Assembly (NCBI GenBank): GCA_003290165.1
Contig: QNQO01010698.1
Location: forward strand, 30,810 to 94,809
Origin: Berberis thunbergii
Lineage: Eukaryota > Streptophyta > Magnoliopsida > Ranunculales > Berberidaceae
Direction of reading: 5' to 3'
DNA: 64,000 nt
Part shown: piece after piece, positions 24,901 through 35,540 of the stretch
How positions within the stretch are numbered: position 1 is the first letter of the stretch
How the letters are laid out: each line of letters opens with the position of its first letter
The notes under the pieces: model-generated
Databases searched by the model: none
Told to the model about the DNA's origin: nothing
What the model saw: the letters and a program-made list of their open reading frames with translations, nothing else
Made by a program: the position numbers and the translations under genes

Positions 24901-27900
24901 TCGAATTGAAAAGTGTTTAGTCTCACATTAGGTAATGATGCTCATAATGTCAAATTAATAAAGGATTGGATGTATGTCAATAAGCGGTGAGGCTTTTTGG
25001 GGGCAGTTAAATAGTTGAGCATTGTTCATAGTAAAAACCCACACCCGAGCACGACAACTGTCTAAGTGGAGACAATATCGTTGCTTGGGACATGTCGTGT
25101 AGTGGTGGTGTCAGGGGGCTTTGCAGCTTCACCCCCGAGCCCCCAAACACAACAAGTGGTATCAGAGCTGATAGTTCACCTTGGGCTTGGCGAAGTTGGA
25201 AGTGTGGGCTTGGCAACTTGAAAGTGTAAAGTAGCATGTTGAAGTGGAGCCAAGCTTGGCGAGTTGGAAGTGCACATTGAGGTGGAGCTTGTCCCGCAAG
25301 TTGGAAGTGTGGGGCAACAAGTTGTGGTGGAGCTTCCCCAGGGCCAGGGTAGGATCAAGTCTCACCAAGGTGGAGATTGTTAGAAATGTTGGCTCGAATT
25401 GAAAAGTGTTTAGTCTCACATCAGGTAATGAGGCTCATAATGTCAAGTTAATAAAGGATTGGATGTGTGTCAATAAGTGACGAGACCTTTTGGGGGCAGT
25501 TTAATGATTGAGCCTCGTTTGTAGTGAAAACGCGGCTATCTAAGTTAGAGACAATATCGTTGCTTGAGATATGTTGTGTAGTGGTGGTGTCAGAGGGCTT
25601 CACCCCCGAGCCCCCGAGCACAACAAGTGATATCAAAGCCGATGATTCGCGCCTTGGGCTTGGCGAAGTTGAAAGTGTGGGTTTGGCAACTTGAAAGTGC
25701 AGAGTAGCATGTTGAAGTGGAGCCAGGCTTGGCGAGTTGGAAGTGCATGTTAAGGTGAAGCTTATCCCGCAAGTTGGAAGTGCAGGGCAGCAAGTTGTAG
25801 TGGAGCTTACCCTGGGGCAAGGTATGTTTAAGTCTCGTCAAGGTGGAGATTGTTAGAAATGTTGACTCGAATTAAAGTGTTTAGTCCCACATCTGGTAAT
25901 GTGGCTCATAATGTCAAGCTAATAAAAGATTGGATGTGTGTCAATAAGCGACGATGCATTTTGGAGACAGTTGAATAGTTGAGCTCTGTTTGTAGTAAAA
26001 ACCTTGACCCGGGCGTAACAGGTGTCTAAGTTGGGGACAATATCGTTGCTTGAGACATGTCATATAGTGGTGGTGTCCGGGGCTTCGCAGCTTCATCCCC
26101 GAGCCCTCGAGCACAACAATGTTCTACTCAAACACATTCTTGCAATATGTTGTGAATCACTTGAAACTATATAAATGATTTGTGAATATTGATAATTGTA
26201 ATTTTGTTCAATATAAAGTACTAATGGGTTGTCAGGATTTTTAAGAGCCGTACACATTCATTTTGAGGATGATGAGCTGACTGGATGATGGTTTTGAATC
26301 TTTTGGTGCATAATGATTAGGGTTGTCAATGACCTCTTATCTAATTGGATCCATGTACCCCTAACAAAAATTGTATTTCCAACTTGAACGTCTTGTGCTA
26401 ATGAAATTTATTCTCAGATTAATTTAAGTATTAATATAAAATTATACGCCTCATCATGGTTAATTTTAACACTAGTATTATCGGGTGTGATCATTATAAG
26501 ATATCTCATGGTTATGAAAGTAATCCAATAACTGGATCCTAATTGACCTTAGAATAAGATGCACGCCATAAGTTATTAGATATGTTTGATCAGGCTTCAT
26601 GTATAACCCTTTACATTGACAACCCTTATGCCCATGCACCTTAGCAGTCATTTTTGTTTCGGTTCATATTGATTTGGTTTGACGTATTCATAAAAAAAAT
26701 TTATCACTTTTACTTTCATTGGTTTTTATAAAAAGTGATTTTGGCTTTCTCTTGATTATTTTCTTTTCATTTTTAGGTACAACTAGAGGTGGGCATCCCA
26801 TCCCGCGATTCTGAACCTGTTCCGATTCCGTCCCATCCCGATTTTTGTGAGTCCTTTTGGGATTGATCAAACTCATCCCAATCTCGTCCCGTCCCGATCT
26901 AAAGTGGGATGGGATAGAGATTTTCAATCACGTCCCGTCCCGAATTTATTTATTTAATATTTATTATTATTAATTTTAATCAAAATATTCTTCTAAATTA
27001 AAGTTTAGGATGTGTTGAAATTAAATAAATGTAAGATGAATATCTATATGAAATTTAACTGAATTGAATCATTAATTTTAAATGAAATTTAATATTTATT
27101 TGCCTTCCAAAAAAAGTTTAATATCTGTTATTATTTATGATGTAAATTATATGTATCTAAATTTGACAATGGTGTGTAACTTTTTTTGTTATTTTTTATT
27201 GAATGACTATTTAGTACGTGCTCATCCCGTCCCGTTCCGATCCTGTTTAAGATGAAACGAGGTCGGAATGAGGTCTATCCCATCCCGATCCCGAATGAAT
27301 GGGATGGAATAGGGATGGGTCCATCTCGTCCCATCCCCTCCCGTGCCCACCCCTAGGTACAACCTTAAATTGTTGATGGTTTCAGAGCTTAAGTCAATCA
27401 ACAGAAGGTATGCCCGGTGTTGGACACTCTCAGTATATTGCTAAACATGTCTCTTAATATAACACAAATGAGGTTTGAGGCTTCACAAAGTGTTATGGTC
27501 ATTATTGAATTTCTAATATATATAGACATAGGAGAAAGGAAGTAGAAATGGATTTTTTTTAGTTATAGATACTTTTGTCTTAGTAAGAGAGTTCACGTAC
27601 AAACTTTAGTTTCAGCTGAACTATAAAGTAAGAAGATTAGATGTGAATATGCACGTCTATAAGTCTAAATGTCTTATGTTGATTTGAATTTCTTCCAAAA
27701 ATTTTGTTTAGGGCCAATGTTAGTAGATATCACATCAAAGTTGTTAAGATTGACTGTTGGAAACTTTTGGTCCCTCTCCTGTTTTTTCCATGCCTTCTGG
27801 ACATTTCTCTAGAGAATGATGGATTTCAAGGTTTCTTATGGTTTTCCTTCCTTTTAAGTTGTTGTTGTCTTTCATGAAACTTTCAATTTATCTGGGAAGA

Positions 27901-30900
27901 TGTTCTTGATTTGTTTCTGACAAAGAGAATGTTCTCTCATCATTGTACTTGTGAAAAATACAACTTGTTTGGTTTTAGAGCTAGTTGAATACATAATTGT
28001 CAAAATTTATCTTATGTTTCTGTGCCAAATTGTCAATTACTGGTATAGAGTAAGCACAAACGCATATCTCGTTTGCTAGAAGTAGTAGCGAGTCGTTCAT
28101 CACCTAGGATTGATGGTTTCCAAATAAAGTTTCTTTCAATGTCACTTTTCATAAATTTCACTAACATACACACAAGGACACTTTGGCAAAGCTTTAGTAG
28201 CATTACATGGTGCCATTTTATATAGTATACTCTCAGTCAAGTTGACGTGTAAATTCAGATGGAATTCCTTTTCACCAAGGCTACCCTTGCCACTTGTATT
28301 TGATGAATTATTAGACACAAAAGAATTGATTTGTGTGTATTGTGTGTTCTTTTTCATTCACAATCTCCTGTTTATATACAAACTAATCCAGAGAATATTG
28401 TGAGAATATTCACAATATAATCTGCTAATTTCCTTAAAACTATTATACAATATTGACTCTATAAGCAACCTTCCTAATACAAATATTCCCAATCAATCAG
28501 GATATTCGCAATATATTCTCAATACCCCCCCTCAAGTTGGTGCATGGAGATCCCGTATGCCCAACTTGCAAAGTAGATACTCATATTGTCGTTTGCCCAA
28601 TGCTTTTGTGAAAATGTCAGCGAGTTGCTCATTGGATGGGACAAATGTGGAATTGATATGTCCAGCAACAATGTCATCACGGACAAAGTGACAATCGACC
28701 TCAATATGTTTTGTCCGTTAATGAAAAACGAGATTTTGAGATATATGGAGAGCCGCCTGACTATCACAATGAAGAGACATAGGACGTGTGTGAGGCATCC
28801 CGAGGCTAGCTAAAATAGCTTTAAGCCATTTCAACTCACATGTAATCATAGCCATAGACCTATATTCCGCCTCTGCGGAGGAGCGGGGTACTGTATGTTG
28901 CTTCTTTGTCTTCCAAGATACCGGCGAGTTCCCAAGGAACACCAACCAACCAGTGAGGGATCGCCGAGTCAAAGGGCATCCGGCCCAATCAGCGTCACAC
29001 CATCCATGTAACTGCATGTCACACTTACTACTCAAATGTATACCTTGACCTGGATTACCTTTTAAGTACCGAACCACCTACAAAGCAGCTTCCCATTGGT
29101 CCGCCCGAGGATGTTGCATAAATTGAGATAAAACATGAACACTATAAGATAATTCGGGTCGAGTGAAACACAAATAAATTAGCCGTCCCACCAAGCGACG
29201 GTAAGGTTCCGGGTCAGCGAGCTCTGGACTCTTGGACAAGGCGAGTTGATGATTTTGTTCCAATGGCACCGCTGCGGGCCTTGCCCCTAGCAATCCGGCC
29301 TCAGAGATGATATTTAGCGCGTATTTGCGTTGACAAAGCACAAACCCATCCGGTCCGTGTGCCACTTCAACCCCTAAGAAATACTTTAAAGGACCCAAAT
29401 CTTTCATATGGAAACAAACACTGAGGTAACCCTTGAATTTTTGTATATCCCCCGGATTACGCCTAGAGATGATAAGGTCGTCGACATAGACAAGAACACT
29501 GAGCTGAACCGCACCTCTTTGTAGAGTAAACAAAGAATAATCTGAATAAGATTGCCGAAAACCATAATTCTTCAAAGCAGTCGACAGTTTAGCAAACCAG
29601 CATCGGGGTGCCTGCTTCAGCCCATATAATGATTTCCTAAACTTGCACACCTTTCCAGAAGTCCCCACCTGAAAACCGGGTGGTAATTTCATGTATACCT
29701 CCTCCGTAAGGTCACCATGGAGAAATGCATTATGAACATCCATCTGATGGACTTCCCAATTCTTGGCAGCCGCAACAGCAAGAAAGACCCTTACTGTAAC
29801 CATCTTAGCTACTGGAGCAAATGTCTCTGTATAATCAACTCCTTCAATTTGATGATTTCCAAGAATAACCAGCCGAGCCTTCAATCGCTCAATGGTACCA
29901 TCAGAGTTATACTTGATCTTGTATACCCACTTGCATCCGAGAGATTTCTTTCGTGGTGGCAATTCTGTTACAACCCAGGTTTCATTAATCTCAAGAGCCT
30001 CAATTTCCCGTCGCATGGCATCACTCCAGCGGCTGTCTTTCACGGCCTCAGAACATCACACAGGTTCCCGATTGGCTGTCAAGGCTACAAGAAAATGTCT
30101 ATGTCGCATAGAAAAATTATCACAATTCACATAATGTGCTATAGGATAGGGTGTACCTGAGGAATGTCGTGGTACGGGTGAAGGAGGTACGGATGGACTT
30201 ATTTTTCGAATGGTATGAGTAACATAATCGCGGAGTCGTATTGATGCTTGTTTTCTGCGTTGACCCCTGCCCAACACATCTTCCTGACTTGCGTCCGGGG
30301 TGTCCTCCTGGTTCGCACAAACCGGCTGCCCAACAGCCTCATCTGACTGCCCAGCAGCCTCATCTGACTGCCCAGCAGCCTCATCCGGCTGCCCAGCAGC
30401 CTCATCCGGCTGTACAAACGCCTCGGCACCAGCATTTGCCCCATCCTCGGCACACACCGACTGCCCAACAGCTCTATTTGGCTGAACAAACTCCTCGGCA
30501 CATGCCGACTGCCCAACAATCCTATCCGGCTGTACAAACTCATCGACACCCCCCTCAAAACAAGCATAGATGTCTCCTCAAAGTCCTCTTGAACCGCCTC
30601 GATATTAGGCAGACCATCGTGATCTAAATTAAAATTATCTGCAAAGGGAAAAACTCCTTCCGAGAATACAACATTACGAGAAACAAAGAAATCTCGTTTC
30701 TCCAAGTCATACAAACGCCACCCCTTTTTTCCATAAGGGTACCCAACAAAGATGCACCTTCGACTTCTACTGGCAAACTTATCCCCCGTCTTCACATGCG
30801 CATAACACAATGACCCCAAAATGCGCAAGTGATTGTAAGTGGGTGTGCTGCCATACAAGACACTATAAGGTGTTTTCCCATTTAAGACCAAGGAGGGAGT

Positions 30901-33617
30901 CCTATTTATCAAGTATCCAGCCGTCAACACACATTCTCCCCAAAATGTAATAGGAAGAAAGCCCTGAAAACGCAGCGCCCGAGCTACGTTCAAAATATGT
31001 TGGTGTTTCCGTTCAACCCGCCCATTTTGTTGAGGTGTTCCCACACAGGTCGTTTGAAAAACAATCCCATGATCAAGAAAATATTGTCGCAGGCAAGTGA
31101 ATTCAGTGCCGTTATCACTCCTCAAAATTTTTACTTCTTTATCAAATTGTCTCTTAACCATCGAGAAAAACATTTGAAGAGTATGGGAGACCTCTTTCTT
31201 ATCAACAAGTAAATAAATCCATACAGCACGGAAAAAATCATCAACAATGGTCAAAAAATAAGAAGCACCACAAGAAGAAGTTGTTCGATAAGGTCCCCAT
31301 AAATCAGTGTGAATAAGTTCAAAAATAGTCGAAGCTTTATGTTCACTAACATGAAACTTATCTCTACTTTGCTTTACCCTCTGGCAGACGTCACAGTTTT
31401 TATTCAAGCGATTTTTCTTTTCACTAAGACTTACTTCGGGAACTAACTTTGTTACCTGTAGAGATGGATGACCCAGTCGCTGGTGCCATAGATCAAGAGA
31501 CACCACACTATTGGCCTTTATTGCGTGAACCTGTGGCAGCCCCCGGAAGTAATAGAGTCCATCGCGTCGTTCACCCGCACCAATCAGCATCCTCGAAGTG
31601 CGGTCCTGTATAACACACAGATCATTAGTGAATTGGACAAAACAGTTATAGTGATCAATCAATTGCGACACAAAAATTAAATTGCAAGTTAGCCCTGGCA
31701 CATAAAGAACATTTTGCAAACTGAAATTTCTGTCAAGAAGGATCGTCCCCTCTTTAGTGGCGATAGCGCTACTCCCATCTGGCAATCCCACGGGACATTG
31801 AGCAATCTCCCTTAAGTCACGGAGATCCCCAATCGTGCCAGTCATGTGATTTGAAGCTCCCGTATCAATAATCCAAGGCTTACCAATCATCTTATCGGTC
31901 GTTGCGGATTTTGACCCGCTCAGCATTTGGAGAAGTGTCTGCCACTGGGTGGTATTCAGCCCGGGCAGTGGAGATGCATTTGTCTCTGTCACTCCTGCTC
32001 CAAAAGAACCTGTCTGAGCAGCATTGGCACCGCCAGCCATGAGCGGTGTTCAAAGAGAAATCTCAAACCGCCGCAGAAAGAATCAAAGTTGTACTCACGA
32101 CAGCTAGAGAAGATAAACTTTTTTTTTCTTCTCTATTCCTTTCTTTTCTTTTACTTATTCATTACACAAACAGAGATAGATTTTTCTTTTCAGCAAAGAA
32201 GCGCAGCGAAGTGGACTAGCGGTGGGTGGTCGTGGCTAGCGGAGGGGTTGTCTCTCTGCGTCACAGACTGTATGATGGAGTTCTGGTGGTGGTGGTGGTG
32301 GTTTGCTGAGTTCTTCTCTTCGACAGAGACAGAGAGAGAGGAAGATCTTCTCTTCGACAGAGACAAAGAAAGGAGATGGAGATCTCGCTGATGGGGGTTT
32401 TCTGCGGCTTCTTCTCTTTGACAGAGATAGAGAGAGGGAGGTCTTCTCTTCGACAGAGAGAGGGAGTGCTTCTCTTCGACAGAGACAGAGGGTTTTCTGC
32501 TGCTTCTTCTCTTCGACAGAGGGTTTTCGATGATGGGGGTTTTCTGAGTTCTTCTCTTCGACAGAGACAGAGAGAGGAGAGGGAGATCTCGCTGATCTCT
32601 TCTCGCTGATTGCTTGTCTGACACAGAGAGGAGAGGGCTTCTTCGACGGATCTCTTCTTCTTCTCAGGTTCAATCAGATTCGATAAGGGGTCTCGATCAG
32701 GATCGATTAAAGGTTCGATAGTTCAGTCTTTGATCAGAGGTTTCAATAGTTCAGAGGTTCGATCAGATCTGAATCAGGTCAGATCTGAATCGCAGAGGTT
32801 CTTCGATCAGCCCAGAGGTTCTTCTTCTTCTTTCCTTCTTATTCAAAAAGACCCTTTTTATTCAAAGAGGTTTCGATCAGGTACCTTTTCTCCCTTTATG
32901 ATACTCGTATGATATGCTCTGATACCATGATGAATTATTAGACACAAAAGAATTGATTTGTGTGTATTGTGTGTTCTTTCTAATTCACAATCTCCTGTTT
33001 ATATACAAACTAATCCAGAGAATATTCACAATATAATCTGCTAATTTCCTTAAAACTATTATACAATATTGACTCTATAAGCAACCTTCCTAATACAAAT
33101 ATTCCCAATCAATCAGGATATTCGCAATATATTCTCAATAGTATTCATTGCAATAAGAGGGCAAGTTGCAAATAGGGATTCTAGAGTTCTAATTTCTCCC
33201 ATGATCCAGTAGAATAATGATTAATTTCTTATGGAAAGTTCTAATTGTTCTCATAGCACCGTAATTTAATTATGACTCACGGGATTTGATGGTTGTTATT
33301 TCTCTTAAACAATGTTGCTAGACAGGATACCATTCTATTTGTTTATGAAGAGTAGTTGATAGATTGTTTCCAATGTTTTCTGGTATATTGTGTGTGTTAG
33401 TGTTATACATTGAGATTTTGGTGGTCCTTTGATGCTATTACATAGACCTGGAATCAGTAGTTTGTTTTCTAATCTTTCATAAATTCTCAGCATCATGTAA
33501 TTATATATTTGCAGTGCAAGCGAACTTGGTTCTCTTCAACAACTCTTGGCTGACCAACCTAATATGCCCAAAGAGGAAGAAGGATGTTGGCTTGAGCTAT
33601 CCACAATCAGAATTTAA
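18913..33617 (+). CDS. Unrecognised gene fragment: three phase-matched exons with element-filled introns
   Basis: I do not recognise the product. The exons are 18913-19034, 24647-24826 and 33515-33617, ending in TAA at 33615-33617. The acceptors are TTAATTAG, ATATCAG and TTTGCAG; the donors are GTGAGT and GTAATT. Each junction falls in phase 2 and keeps the frame open, giving about 134 aa that look protein-like. Landmarks are GGVLKSIAGIKEEV, then KEFHIIVLPLECNV and LASIADCFEGLRFLYEM, and finally ASELGSLQQLLADQP and EEEGCWLELSTIRI. No start exon was found upstream, since AVT3 lies there on the other strand. So this is the 3' end of a truncated or duplicated gene, or the 5' part is too short to see. 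Intron 1 (5.6 kb) holds a non-coding LTR element, and intron 2 (8.7 kb) holds a TRIM array, a MITE and a copia element. Confidence 0.5.
21705..22690. repeat. Five-unit tandem repeat, period about 180-200 bp
   Basis: Units begin near 21707, 21899, 22077, 22277 and 22467. Each contains ACTTGTGTCTAGATTTCCTGACAG, TTGTCRGTTTGACATGAATCTTAGAC and TTTTAGAGCATGATTTGTRTG, with unit lengths of about 192, 178, 200 and 190. The last unit decays near 22690. Divergence between units is visible but moderate. Confidence 0.85.
22730..23165. repeat. Two short direct duplications (about 61 bp and 108 bp)
   Basis: The first unit, with TGCCATTAGTTTTGTAACCG and TCCTAGCTTTCTCACATATG, occurs twice between about 22737 and 22860. 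The second unit, with GAGTCTTGAACC and GTGATTTGGGTCATGTT, occurs twice between about 22955 and 23160. Both lie in the same LTR-like block as the five-unit repeat. Confidence 0.8.
24885..26118 (+). mobile_element. TRIM tandem array: three LTRs and two internal domains
   Basis: LTR copies lie at 24885-25154, 25378-25625 and 25851-26118. Each begins TGTTAGAAATGTTG and ends CACAACA, except the first, which has AAACACAACA. Each of the first two is followed by AGTGGTATCAGAGCTGAT or a close variant, a primer site for initiator-methionine tRNA. The two internal domains (about 225 bp) end with the purine tract AAGGTGGAGAT just before the next LTR. The whole array is flanked by a perfect 5-bp duplication ATGTT (24880-24884 and 26119-26123). 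There is no coding capacity. This is a terminal-repeat retrotransposon in miniature in tandem form, inside an intron of the unrecognised gene. Confidence 0.92.
26124..26774. other. Intronic DNA between TRIM array and MITE
   Basis: AT-rich sequence with short spurious frames. Nothing was recognised beyond a microsatellite-poor, intron-like composition. Confidence 0.4.
26785..27354. mobile_element. MULE-type MITE, copy 2 (CATCCCGTCCCG-rich core)
   Basis: The termini are AGAGGTGGGCA at 26785 and the complement of AGGGGTGGGCA ending at 27354. Target duplications are AGGTACAACT (26775-26784) and AGGTACAACC (27355-27364), nine of ten bases identical. Both ends hold runs of CCCGTCCCG/CATCCCGATCCCG-type units and the middle is AT-rich. 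It shares the middle block TTTATTTAATATTTATTATT with copy 3. Confidence 0.85.
27365..28295. other. Intronic DNA before the copia element
   Basis: No gene or repeat was recognised. A small AG-bounded block near 27386-27407 before GTATGC could be a micro-exon, but nothing supports that beyond the flanking dinucleotides. Confidence 0.35.
28520..32040 (-). pseudogene. Copia polyprotein (protease, integrase, RT, RNase H), broken, no gag
   Basis: The first frame (32040 to about 30550) starts just before the protease motif DTGASNHM and continues with a GAG-pre-integrase zinc region (LWHQRLGHPS) and the integrase core (HTDLWGPY, RSDNGTEF, TPQQNGRVERKH). A frameshift between about 30560 and 30457 moves to a second frame. 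That frame holds the reverse transcriptase with the catalytic YVDD and then RNase H (CDADWAGCP, SAEAEYRSMA). In-frame stops lie at 30056-30058, 29078-29080 and 28718-28720. No capsid or CCHC region precedes the protease, so gag is missing and not just mutated. Near 30324-30415 a 21-bp unit is repeated about four times within the coding sequence. Confidence 0.9.
32290..32620. repeat. Degenerate CTTCTCTTCGACAGAGA repeats in the copia leader
   Basis: The unit CTTCTCTTCGACAGAGA, often extended by CAGAGAGAGG, occurs roughly nine times with irregular spacing between the primer site and the first coding frame. It fills the place where gag would normally begin. Confidence 0.8.
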
Positions 33618-33642
33618 CTTTGGTCGACAAGTTATTGGCAAT

Positions 33643-34464
33643 AGGGGTGGGCGTCCTATCCCGTCTCGGTCCAGTCTTGATTATTTCGGGTCCTTTTTTG
33701 ATTAATCAAAACTCATCTCGATGTCGTCCTGATCTAGAGTGGGATGGAATGGAACAGAGATGGAGATTTTCAATATCGCCCATCACGAACTTATTTATTT
33801 AATATTTATTATTATTAATTTTAATCAAATTACTCTTCTAAAGAAAATTTATGATGTGTTGAAATTAAATCAAAACACATATTGTTTGAAAACTTGGTTG
33901 ATTTGATACTTTTTGTTTAGATAAAAACTTTAGTTTGAATATTTTAGGTCAAATAGAACTAATGAAAATTTATGTTTTTTTTTCCCCCACATTTTAGATT
34001 GGTTATATGACATTTATTCTTATTTAAAATAAAGGCAAATGATGGTTTTGTTTAATTTTGCACTAAGAGTTATAGTAGTTCAAATTTTGGTCAATGAGCA
34101 ATATTTTTCATTTATGAACTTATATTCAAACAATTTGAGAATTATATCATTCATACAAGATACAATCAAGAGTAATGTGAGATGAAAATTTAAATGACAT
34201 TTTATATTGTTATGATGAAAGTTATATGTACATAAATTATACATTATTGATGTGTGAGCAATGTGACATTTTTTATTTTTATTTATTTTTTATTTTTTAT
34301 CTTTTGTGATTCATCATTGAAATACTATTTAGTACATGCTCATATCGTCTCGAACTTGTTTGGGATAGAACGAGTTCGGGATAAGGTCTATCCTGTTCCG
34401 ATCCCGTCTTGATCCCGAACGAAAGAGATGGAATAAGAATGAGGTTCATCCCGTGCCGACCCCT
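33643..34464. mobile_element. MULE-type MITE, copy 3
   Basis: The left terminus is AGGGGTGGGCG at 33643 and the right is the complement of AGGGGTCGGCA ending at 34464. Outer zones carry CCCGTCTCGGTCC-type repeats like copy 2, and both copies share the interior AATATTTATTATTATTAATTTTAATCAAA in pieces. The flanks TATTGGCAAT and AATTGACTAG are only loosely alike, so the target duplication is decayed. It lies 25 bp after the stop codon of the unrecognised gene, in its 3' UTR. Confidence 0.72.
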
Positions 34465-35540
34465 AATTGACTAGGTTTTAACCAGGAAAGTTGAGCTTTC
34501 GTTCTCATGTATTATCCTTGAAATTATATGCTAGTCTCACATGATGTTATGACATTTCTGCGGTCCAATTTATTTTCGATAAAATATTTGCCGAAGAAGT
34601 ATAGTAACTTTATTGGGATTATTTGGAAGTGTCTCAAAGTTGACGATTATCTCTACTACTATAAGAGGTTGGGCGTCATGAACGGTAAATGCTTCACAGT
34701 CAACAACCTCTGTATTAAAACTTCAAGAATATGGCACTTACGGATGGTGCCCTAGCCAACCTCCCTATCAAACTTCAAGAATATTTGCCTCAACTTTGTA
34801 TTTTGTGGAGGCTCGATCAATACTTTGATTAGACTTGCAATGGATGGCGAAGAAACCATTTATATCTTCATGGAATTGGGCTAGAGCCCCAACAAAAATA
34901 ATTTTTAGAAAAAGTAGTTTCAACTTAATGTTTTTAAATTATATACAAAAGCTTGTGTTTTAACAAATTTTTTTTTAAAATTTTACCCTAACTTTATCTT
35001 GTAAAAAAATTTCATAATTTCGTTTTTTTGACCTTTTAATTAAATTGGGAAAATTTTAATTTCAGCCACCAGATTCCGGCAGGCACAACCTCCAAATCAG
35101 CTCAGGTCACTGATTCCCAGTCAATGGATTCCAACAGGCACCACCTCCGGCCATTGGCACCTCTTACGACCACCCTACTTATGGAGTTGGGTCGGTGCCA
35201 GCAGACCATCACCTCCTCGACCTCCAAAGGGTAAATAGTCATGATAAAAAAATTTAGTTTTTTTTTCAAAAAATAAGTCGAACACATGCTTTTCTAAAAA
35301 AAAAAACGAAAAACAAAATACAAAAAACGTGTGTTGAAGCTCCCTCCCTGTTTAACTTTTGACCGAAATACCGTCAGCGTTGAGAATTATATAATAGATT
35401 ATGGGCCAGAACCCTAATTGGGCCGAAAAGCCATAAAAGCCCAAATAGGTAGGTCTTGTTCAACCTCGCCTCTCTCATATAGCAAAGTAACTCTCCACTT
35501 TCTGAACTTCGTTTCCCTCCAAACCACCATCACCACAACC
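34465..35540. other. Intergenic DNA and 5' flank of the NOC4 homologue
   Basis: A candidate foldback spans about 34880-35350: AAAAGCTTGTGTTTT near the left is answered by AACACATGCTTTT near the right. It could be a small MITE, but the termini are not clean. The last 100-150 bases are pyrimidine-rich and suit a 5' UTR. Confidence 0.35.

Larger units (their letters stand above)
28301..33140 (-). mobile_element. Ty1/copia retrotransposon, gag-less, with target duplication
   Basis: The LTRs are 28301-28524 (224 bp) and 32928-33140 (213 bp). They differ mainly by one 11-bp indel and two substitutions, so the insertion is recent. The target duplication is GTATT (28296-28300 and 33141-33145). In element orientation the LTR reads TATTGAG...TTCATCA, that is TA...CA ends rather than TG...CA. 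A perfect initiator-methionine primer site (complement of GCTCTGATACCA, 32916-32927) adjoins the upstream LTR, and a purine tract (complement of CCCCCCCTC) adjoins the downstream one. The element lies in the last intron of the unrecognised gene. Confidence 0.95.

Noticed and set aside
25007..25841. Several minus-strand open frames of 60-85 residues
   Set aside because: They fall in the TRIM internal domains and LTRs and repeat with them; TRIMs are non-coding.
32190..32673. Minus-strand frames made of LSLSLSKRR units
   Set aside because: They are translations of the CTTCTCTTCGACAGAGA repeats in the copia leader, not gag.
33514..33705. Alternative frame with VLFNNSWLTNLICP over the last exon of the unrecognised gene
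   Set aside because: The other frame matches the phase of the preceding exon and ends in a stop just before the MITE; this one runs into the MITE.
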